A DNA stretch of 64,000 bases from Kwoniella bestiolae CBS 10118 (lineage: Eukaryota; Basidiomycota; Tremellomycetes; Tremellales; Cryptococcaceae): NCBI RefSeq assembly GCF_000512585.2, contig NC_089247.1, positions 1,116,001-1,180,000 of the forward strand, written 5' to 3'. The translations under genes and the position numbers were made by a program. The first letter of the stretch is position 1, and each line of letters starts with the position of its first letter. The notes below the pieces were generated by a model that was given only the letters and a program-made list of their open reading frames with translations, searched no databases and was not told the origin of the DNA. Shown one piece after another: positions 56,880 to 64,000 of this stretch.

Positions 56880-57684
56880 ACCTGGAAGCTCTACTGGATC
56901 GATTTGACATGTCAAACTGCAACCCAAGTCGATCACCTCTGCCAACTGGATTCAAAGCGATACCTGCAACTGATCAAGAACATGAGCAAGCACATCATCT
57001 ACCATATGCTCAGGTAGTTGGCTCAATCCTTTACGCTTCCACAATCAGTCGACCTGATCTGGCACATGCTGCTGGTGTTCTATCTTGATATCTCAGCAAA
57101 TGGAACACGGATCACTGGAAAGCTGCCAAACACTGTCTCAGGTATATCAGAGGTACCACCGATCTATGTTTAACCTTTGATGCTGAATCAAGCAAACGGA
57201 TTGCTCTTGGATATGTAGATGCAGATTGGGGTGGAGACCTGGACACTAGGCGGTCTATCACAGGCTACATATTCAAGGTATATGGTGGAATAGTAGCTTG
57301 GAAGAGTTGAAGGCAACCGACTGTTGCTCTGTCCACAACTGAGGCAGAGTACATGGCTTCAGCAGATGCAACCCGGCAAGCCGTATGGTTAAGGCTACTG
57401 CTGGAAGATCTCCAACTGGGTGTAGGCAACGAGCCCTTCCCACTTTACAACGACAACATTGGTGCTATCTCTCTTGCAAAGAACCCGGTCAACCATGAGA
57501 AGTCAAAACACATTGCCATGCGCCACCACTTTGTTAGAGAAAAGGTCAACGACAACACTGTCTCATTATCTCACGTCCCTTCTGCAGACAATGGCCGACT
57601 TGCTTACCAAGTCATTACCACCTGATACTTTGGAAAGGTTGAGGTCCTTACTAGGTGTTCAAGGGCGATTAGATCAAGGGGGAG
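56880..57684 (+). pseudogene. copia RT/RNase H fragment of the mini-element
   Basis: Encodes LEALLDRFDMSNCNPSRSPL, YAQVVGSILYASTISRPDLA, a stop (TGA for CGA) before YLSKWNTDHWKAAKH, LGYVDADWGGDLDTRRSITG, YGGIVAWKS with another TGA, TVALSTTEAEYMASADATRQ and PLYNDNIGAISLAKNPVNHE. After HVPSADN the frame shifts by a 2-nt loss relative to the other copy, then reads MADLLTKSLPPDTLERLRSL and ends GGVTE. The polypurine tract AAGGGGGAG immediately precedes the right LTR. Catalytic RT residues YVDD lie upstream and are absent, so no activity is expected. Confidence 0.88.
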
Positions 57685-57926
57685 TGACGGAATAAATGAT
57701 CTATCGCCACACTCATACAATATATCACAGCGTATATTGTAGGGGTCGTTGTAGGGGTTGTTGTAGGGGTTGTTGTAGGGGTCAGTGCAGGAGGCCATTG
57801 CGCTGGTTGTGAGGGATATGTGTCTACATGTCTTGTATATTATATAGTAGGCTCCTTCTTCCTCTTTCTCTTCTTTCTCTTACATAGCGCTATACATAAT
57901 ATAGATGCATCGCATATACTTCGACA
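57685..57926 (+). repeat. LTR, right copy of mini-element (242 bp)
   Basis: Starts TGACGGAATAAATGATC after the polypurine tract and ends ACTTCGACA. It contains four GTAGGGGT units at 57739-57781. Nearly identical to 56638-56879 apart from small indels, which suggests a fairly recent common origin. Joined on the right to minus-strand integrase-side codons without a visible target duplication. Confidence 0.88.
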
Positions 57927-59166
57927 GTGTGGTCATTGTTTCCACCATTATTTCCATCTTCATCATCAATGATACCAATAGTGACAAAATGTCTTTCCAA
58001 GTTGCGCAGAGTTGTGTCATGTGTCAAATCTGTCTGTCTGTCTCCCTGATCTGCTGCTGCCAGTTGTCTAAGCAGTATCCTAGGTGATTCACGAGTTTTA
58101 GGAACAGTAGTATACTCTTCATCAGAGATAGCAACAGTTTGTTGCTTGTGGTTTGATACTTTTGACACTTTTGACACTTTTGACCATCTTGACCCAATTC
58201 AGATGTTGGCTTGTCAAACATGATGTCCCTTGACACAACCATCTTTCTATACTCCTCATCCCATACTCTGTAGGTGGAAGTACTGACATCGTGTTCATAT
58301 CCCATGAACAATCCCTCTTGATATCTTGAACCCAGTTTGGTCGTTTTACTTCATTGTCTGTACCAGATTTTTCACCAAATGCTCTTAATCGATTGAAATT
58401 GAACTTTTTGTCAAACCACTCTTCAATTGGGATGGTTTTGCCATTACTAGAGGATAAACAGTCCCGAGTAAAGACAATGTATCTTGCAGCATCTGCCCAG
58501 AACGTCTTGTCAAGACCAGTTTCGTATAAGAGATTTCTAACTCCATTCAGGATTGTCAAATGTGTTTGTTCCACCCTTCCATTCTGTGCATTTGATCCTG
58601 GAGGGACGGTGATGTGAATGATCTCCTTTGACTTGAAGTAGTCCTGCGCTTGACCAGATGTGAATTCTCCACCATTATCAGATCGAATCTGTTTGACCTT
58701 CCCACCCAGTTGATTCTCAGCCATGTTGATGAAATCTCTTACACCATGTATCACTTGTGATTTCTCTCTAAGCAGTGTTATATGAATACGCCTGGTGTAA
58801 TCATCATAAACTGTTAAGAAGTACTGGCTACCACCTCTTGAAGCAACAGAGGCAGGTTCCTATAGATCAACATGTAGTAGGCCAAGTGGAGCAGTAGCAC
58901 GAGTGTCCTCAGGAGCAGGTGGTGAAGATAATCGACCAGTTTTTCCTTTGACGCATGATTCGCAAGTGAAACTTGATACATCCTCAGGACTAGTATTTAC
59001 AAGTACGTCTTTACCCAACCTTCCAGTTCTAGCCAACCTCATGACATCTCTAACGCCTAGATGACCTAAACGGCAGTGCCAAGTGTGGAGAGAATCAGCG
59101 GAGGCCTGGAAAGCAGTAGCAAGATGACTTGCCTTGTCATAAACCAACCCGTTTCCTAATTCCATG
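57927..59166 (-). pseudogene. copia GAG-pre-integrase and integrase (minus element)
   Basis: Pre-integrase zinc-binding part: ADSLHTWHCRLGHLGVRDVM and FTCESCVKGKTGR. Integrase catalytic acids appear in LLHVDL / YFLTVYDDYTRRIH, IRSDNGGEFTSGQAQDYFKS and GSNAQNGRVEQTHLTILNGV. Downstream comes a Lys/Ser/Val repeat (VKMVKSVKSVKSIK) encoded by TTTGACA-like heptamers, then NDHTV where the LTR of the mini-element cuts in. Frames are interrupted by at least one stop and shifts near 58350 and 58860. Confidence 0.85.
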
Positions 59167-59805
59167 TGTCCTTGTTTAATTTCCTAGTTACCTTGTCCTG
59201 AATCTTTAACATTATTCTAGCTTAGTATCTGTAACTTGCTGTTCGAAGAACAAACCCTTGAGAAGTTTCTAAGGAAGAACCTTAGTACGCTCTGCAGAAT
59301 CATCTCAGAAGATATCAGAGCACTCTGAGGAGTGACCTAAGAACATTTGTGCTCTGTGAACCAGCCTCAGAGCATACCCACAGAGTATCCTCAGAGTGAC
59401 CCGCAGAATACTCATTGGTTTTTGCGTGGCAAACCCAGTCCTGAAAAAGGTACAAATACTCCTTGTATTCATGTCCATCTCAAGTTGGTTTTCCCCAACT
59501 CGGGATCAAGTATGCAAAGTTGACACACCTCAACAAAGACTCACTACTGCATCTTAAATCAAAGTCCTGAACCATCATCTTTGCTCATCATTGACTTGTA
59601 ACAACAACCCGACCTCAGTCAATCGTTAAACCCGACCTCAAGCCCTTGTACCCAAGCCCTGTCGACAAGTCCGAGTCACCGTCCTTCCCTTTGGACACCC
59701 CCTTGTAAATCACGCTAAGTACTTCCTTGTCCTGTCCTTGCCTAGCCTTGCCCCTTGTCCTAGTTATTCTGTATCCTGCCCTGTAGTAATACTCCCCCCG
59801 CGTGA
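59167..59805. mobile_element. About 640-bp non-coding insertion in copia pol (possible solo LTR)
   Basis: The minus-strand reading NGLYVV should run into MELGNGLVYDKAS but is separated by roughly 640 bp without coding. On the plus strand it starts about TGTCCTTGTTTAATT and carries repeated CTCAGAG/CTCTGAG elements at 59290-59400 and a promoter-like ACAAATACTCC. Exact ends and a target duplication could not be fixed; flanks CATG and CGTG may be a mutated duplication. Confidence 0.5.
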
Positions 59806-60990
59806 CAACATACAACCCATTGGAGAAGGGAGCAGTAATGACAGTTTTGTTGTATTTATCATACAAACAGCCAGTGAAGCAGTCAAATGTCCATTTCATA
59901 GAAGGGGGTATCTTGTTGACAGCAATGAGATTGCACAAGAGATCAGGGACAGAGAGGACATTGTTGAGAGTGAGTCTGCTGAGAGTGAGAGTACCTTGAC
60001 CAGCAGTGAGAAGTCAAGCACCATTACCAATTTTGACACCTTTGACAGGAGTTGTAGTGATGTTTGACAGTTTGACACCTGGACCAACCATTTGATGAGA
60101 GGCACCAGAATCAACAATGAAGGCTTCTGAGGGGGCGGCATTGGTGGCATAGACATGGTAGGAGAAGGTATCACCATCAGAGTTGGTGTCAAATGTGATA
60201 GAGCGAGTGGACATAGCAATTTTGACATCTCCATCCAGATTTGACACATTAGATGAATTTGACACATTTGACAGATTTGACATTTGACACATTTGACAGA
60301 TTTGGCATTTCACCATTTCTAACATCGTTTGATACATGCGCTTGACCATTCCCACCATTCTTAGCTTTGTTGGCATTAATAAGGCGGCAATCCACAGTGC
60401 TGTGAGTCAAAGACTTGTGGATGCTACACCACTTCTCACTACATTGACGTTTTTGACCATAGTTGTTGAATTTACCATTTTGACCGTTTTTAAAGTTTGA
60501 CCAGTAGCTTTGTTGGCCAAAGCAATAGTACACTTTTCAAGAGCTTCTGCAGAGACAGCAGCTAGGTCGTCCCTTAACCAGAGGTTCTGTTTGAATAGAT
60601 CTCAGGAGTTGGGTAAAGCAAAAGTCATGGCATAGGCCAACATAGTATCCTTCTTCCAGTCACCACCAACTTTGATTTGAGTGTGCGCAGATTTAATCTC
60701 AGACACCTTTTTGACACAATTGTCACCTTCAGCCGCAGGGTTGTTCCACATTTCTTGGATCAGTTGAGCACGTCTAGCACCAACAGTAGCAGAGTAAGCC
60801 TTTTCTATTTCATCCCAGAGACCTTTAGGATTGGGGTTGTTCAGATCAAGTGAGGCAGAGGAAAGACCAGTTAAGACAGTAAGAGAGAGCAATTGGAGAA
60901 TGGTTGCACAAGCTGTGGCAGCTTGTTGAATGGCAGCAGGAGCAGGAGTATTGGATTTGACAAGTGTGAAGACTCAGTTGTGTTTTTGAC
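59806..60990 (-). pseudogene. copia gag and protease (minus element)
   Basis: gag reads NTPAPAAIQQAATACATILQ, LDLNNPNPKGLWDEIEKAYS, MWNNPAAEGDNCVKKVSEIK, then a TGA near 60602 and NLWLRDDLAAVSAEALEK. A copia-type zinc knuckle KWCSIHKSLTHSTVDCRLIN lies near 60400-60440. A tract of short Asn/Val/Ser repeats (NLSNVSNSSNVSN) follows, then the protease motif AFIVDSGASHQMV at about 60090-60125 and LLCNLIAVNKIPPSMKWTFD. Frames are broken in several places. Confidence 0.82.
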
Positions 60991-61639
60991 AAATTTGACA
61001 GACTTATGTGCAATAACTGTGAAGGCATAGTTCCAAGCGGATACAAATAGGATAGACGCTCCTGTAGTACTCAGCTTGGGCTAGGCAAGTTTGCTTGTTG
61101 CTTTCATGATCGAGAGAAGGAAAGTCTTTAGCCACCTTTTGATCCGAGTGGCAGCTCGAACGGAGACCACGAACAACGTGGAGTTTTGTGAAGTGTGATG
61201 AAGCCGTTGGATGCAAGCGACATTGTTTTTGTCTGTATTTGTATTTGAACCGAGATTCGCGATCGTCCAGCCCGCCATAAAATGGAGATCTGAAGTTCTT
61301 CTGTTCCACCGGCATTGACTCAGGAGCATAACAAAACACGCTACCTCTGTTTCCGAATGAGCTTTACATCTGTCTGAGGGTCTGGACTGCCGTGTACTAC
61401 GAAAGAAAGCTGAACATCATATCATTTTCACTGCCGCAGCAAGCTTGCTGTATATGTGAAGGGGTCAGATCTGAACACGTCGGTAAATCGCATATACCAA
61501 AAGCAAGTACATGAAAATACTATATGCATTCATAAAAACGAATCGTCGTATACGTCATTACTGATACGAAAAGGAAACTTGATTTATCGATATCTATACG
61601 GCATTGAGTGAATGATGATGTGAGGGAACCAAACTCTGA
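60991..61639. other. Region between retroelement gag and TOM1 3' end
   Basis: 650 bp. Overlapping short minus-strand frames at 61004-61339 are not recognisable. The missing 5' LTR of the minus-strand copia element would be expected here, but no sequence matching the LTR ends TGACGG or ATAGATGCA was found. The right part is the 3' UTR side of TOM1. Confidence 0.4.
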
Positions 61640-64000
61640 TTACGCTTTTCCAAAGCCTCCAGTCTCCACTATGGCAAACTGGAGCTTATCCCGAAGCTGC
61701 TCGTATGACGCATAGGTTGGGAGCAGGAGCAGGTTGAAGCAGGTACTAGCCTGAGGAAGACTGCCCTCTTTGGCGTAAAGCTGTTGAGAGGCACAGAGTC
61801 AGCTTGGGCGACCTGTGCTGGCGGACTGGGGAGGACTTACCTTTTGAATCTGGAAGGGTTGAATTCCTGAACTTCCTTGCAATTGGGTAAATCCACCAAG
61901 AGGCACTCGTGAGGATGACGTGACGAACATGAGGAATCGAGACCTCTCCTCTTGCGAGAAACTTCGCAAAGCTCTCCAGAACCAAGAGATTTCCGGGTCT
62001 GTTGCCTTCCACCCGCTGAGCCTGGGTTGAGGATTTATGTCAGTGGTTAAGCGTATATGTCTTTGGGCGATGCTTACTGGGTGGCATTCTTGAGCTCATC
62101 GACATCTACGGTGGTGATACCAGAAATGAGGACTGGCAGAATGGTGTGTTAGCGATCCCCCGACAAGTTACCAAGACTACTCACGCTCTAGTTGGTCCGG
62201 CTCGAAGATCTGGATTATCTGGCGAGGAATGATGCTGTTGTACGAGTCAGTTGGAGTTACGAGACGTCGTCGAGAGCTTTGTTTACGTACTCGTAGAAGC
62301 CCTCCAGGAATGCTTTGATCTGATCTTTGATCGAATTATCCAGACGGTATGAGACGACCAATCTCACGTATTCTTCCTTGTTCTCTTCGGTGACGGGTAT
62401 GGACGAGCCACCAGGCTTGAGCTCGACGATCTTCTTCTCTCCAAACTGATCGTCCTCGATGGTGAATTCTTGCTATATATGATAACTCAGTCAACGGGAC
62501 TGGGCGTGGGAGGGAGCGACACTCACATCGATCACTCCGGTTATGTCGTTGTCCAGCATCCATTGCAGGGATTTATGGTATCTAAGGTGAAATTGGGATC
62601 AGACTATATCGCAGTTTAGATGTTCGGAGTATACGCACTCGGGATCAATACTTTCCAGATCTCTCATATCGACGGTTCTTCCAAGGATTTGCTTGTAGAA
62701 CGCACGGTTGAAGTATGCGTCGAGCAACCGGCCACTTGAACGGTGTCAGCTCTGGCGAGGTGTGATAATGGGACAGACTTACTCATAGACCGCTTTACTG
62801 TGGGGTCGCAGTATGTCAACAGAGGAATCTTCGCATAACAAAAACTGGACTCACCCTATGACTCGTCCAACGAATTTGAAGTAGGCCAGATGGTCGCCAT
62901 TACTGCGGGGAGTTAGCGAAGGCTACGTGGGGACGATGACGACTCACACTGAGGAAGCCTTGTTAGGTTGGTATGTTTGTTGGTCTGCCGCACACGGCTC
63001 GAACAAGGCTACGGGTAGGTGTCAGCGGGATCTGTAATGACTTGACCTCGGTCACCTACCAAAGTTCGGATCGAAAATCTGCTGAGCGAGAACGCTGTAC
63101 CATTCTCTGGTCACACCTCCGGCATCGACTCCGTCCTCGTTGTAGAATTTGACGCTGAGCTTGCCAAACTTGATCTCATCACCGGTCCGCCTTTGCATGG
63201 CATGGAAAGAATCCTCAAACACATATTGCCGACGGATGTTAAGAGGAATGACCGAGATTGGCATGTGAGAGTCTCTCTTCCGCTTCAACTTCTGGAAGAA
63301 CCAGTTACGCTTGTTGTCGAATTCCAACACTCGGGGGTTTCGAATCAAGAGCGAGAAAGACCCGCTGAGTAGAGATGGGTTGTTTCGAACGATAGTGTTC
63401 AAGACCTTTCGGTGAGTGGTGGTGAAGGAAACGAAGCGATCGGCGAGGTCACCGGTGGCGGAAGGAGGGACGGATGGTGAGCGGACCTCCCGAGAGGAGC
63501 GACTCTTGTACTTGGACACAACCATGAGGGCTTCGACCAGAGGAAGGAGCACCGTGGCGATCTGGTCGGTACCGCCTCTTGTCTCGACATAGCTGAGACA
63601 TTGACCGAGTTGATCCCATAAAGTCTCAAACTCGAAAGATTCGAAAACAGCGCTGACCGCTCGTTCTTCGTCGGTCAGTTGTTGGGTTGGAGGGTCCGAA
63701 TCCACCTTGTTGAGATGAAGGTAGTCGATGGTCTTGAGGAGACGAAGGAGCTGAGCTTGAGATGATGTGGGCGGGGAGAAGTTTGTCAACGTGAGCGAGC
63801 CAATTTCGGCGGTCGGATCTTGAAGAGCAGAGGACAGCTGAGAGAGTTGCTGGTGGACAATCCCTCCCAAGTCTTTGCACCGAGTTCGCAATTCCTGTAA
63901 AATGGTTTCCTTGGCGTCAGGTAGGCAGGCGAGGTTTTGCATGGCTACGAGGGTGGCGCTGAACGTTCGACTGGTACACTCTCCCGAAGTCAGGCAGTTG
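61640..64000 (-). CDS. TOM1: HECT E3 ubiquitin ligase, Tom1/HUWE1 type (3' part)
   Basis: Large HECT ligase acting on excess histones, ribosomal proteins and other nuclear substrates. The window holds the C-terminal part only; the frame is open to the right edge. Visible: MQNLACLPDAKETILQELRT, LLSGSFSLLIRNPRVLEFDN, and the HECT domain with VFEDSFHAMQRRTGDEIKFG, NEDGVDAGGVTREWYSVLAQ, NGDHLAYFKFVGRVIGKAVY, DLESIDPEYHKSLQWMLDND, VELKPGGSSIPVTEENKEEY and AFLEGFYEIIPRQIIQIFEP. After ISWFWRALRSFSQEERSRFL and FVTSSSRVPLGGF comes the catalytic cysteine in LPQASTCFNLLLLPTYASYE, then GGFGKA and TAA 61640-61642. About nine introns are visible. The HECT fold appears intact despite the neighbouring transposon. 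Confidence 0.95.

Larger units (their letters stand above)
55303..60990 (-). mobile_element. Degenerate, rearranged Ty1/copia-type LTR retrotransposon region
   Basis: Minus-strand order from right to left is gag, protease, GAG-pre-integrase/integrase, RNase H fragments and 3' LTR, the copia order. The reverse transcriptase of this element is missing and its place is taken by a plus-strand mini-element. Two further insertions split it (55569-56262 and about 59167-59805). Frames carry many stops and shifts, so it is not autonomous. No 5' LTR was found right of 60990, so the 5' end is truncated or decayed. Assignment to copia rests on integrase preceding RNase H and on the gag zinc knuckle. Confidence 0.85.

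Noticed and set aside
61004..61339. 5' LTR of the minus-strand copia element
   Set aside because: No match to the LTR ends or to the ATAGATGCA motif; region left unassigned.

Overview
The window looks like a euchromatic stretch of a basidiomycete yeast genome, most likely a tremellomycete of the Cryptococcus/Kwoniella type. Nearly every gene is cut by many introns of about 35-70 bp with GTGAGT/GTAAGT donors and CTGAC/CTAAC-like branch sites. Genes are packed on both strands, with convergent 3' ends as close as 39 bp and divergent pairs sharing 230-550 bp. The gene content is fungal: a two-domain Met5-type sulfite reductase, tandem secreted aspartic proteases, Vma2, Tom1 and a BLI-3-like flavoprotein. 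The organism call is inference; intron style and gene types are read from the sequence. Exon boundaries were joined by eye from splice signals and reading frame.

Layout. 1-7.7 kb: a gene tail, two uncharacterised membrane proteins, a complex I assembly methyltransferase (NDUFAF5) and ribosomal protein eL19. 7.7-18.3 kb: a thinner region with three paralogous secreted pepsin-like (A1) aspartic proteases and one large disordered protein. 19.4-54.9 kb: a dense housekeeping block with sulfite reductase beta, a small zinc-ribbon membrane protein, a small unknown protein, an ALY/Yra1-like RRM protein, poly(A)-binding protein, thiamine pyrophosphokinase, a BRCT family X DNA polymerase, a BLI-3-like flavoprotein, an unusually long LYR-motif protein, Mn superoxide dismutase, choline kinase, nicotinamide riboside kinase, an RCC1/Ats1-like protein, a WD40 protein, a membrane-anchored HSL-type esterase, V-ATPase subunit B, MCM-binding protein, Sec13 and an MFS transporter. 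55.3-61.0 kb: a wrecked Ty1/copia element. 61.6 kb to the end: the 3' part of a Tom1/HUWE1-type HECT ubiquitin ligase.

The retroelement region is the most structured non-genic part. A minus-strand copia element (gag, protease, integrase, RNase H, 3' LTR) has lost its reverse transcriptase. In its place sits a plus-strand mini-element made of two 242-bp LTRs around an RT/RNase H fragment with a polypurine tract. RNase H is therefore present twice in opposite orientation, about 0.7 kb apart. A solo LTR of another family, with a TCGG target duplication, has landed in the minus-strand pol 3' end, and a further ~640-bp insert splits the protease-integrase region. Several premature stops are CGA-to-TGA or CAA-to-TAA type, suggesting cytosine deamination in a silenced element.

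No single operon-like system is present. The functional threads are sulfur assimilation, thiamine, NAD and phosphatidylcholine precursors, mitochondrial assembly and oxidative defence, and secreted proteolysis. No tRNA, rRNA or CRISPR array was recognised.
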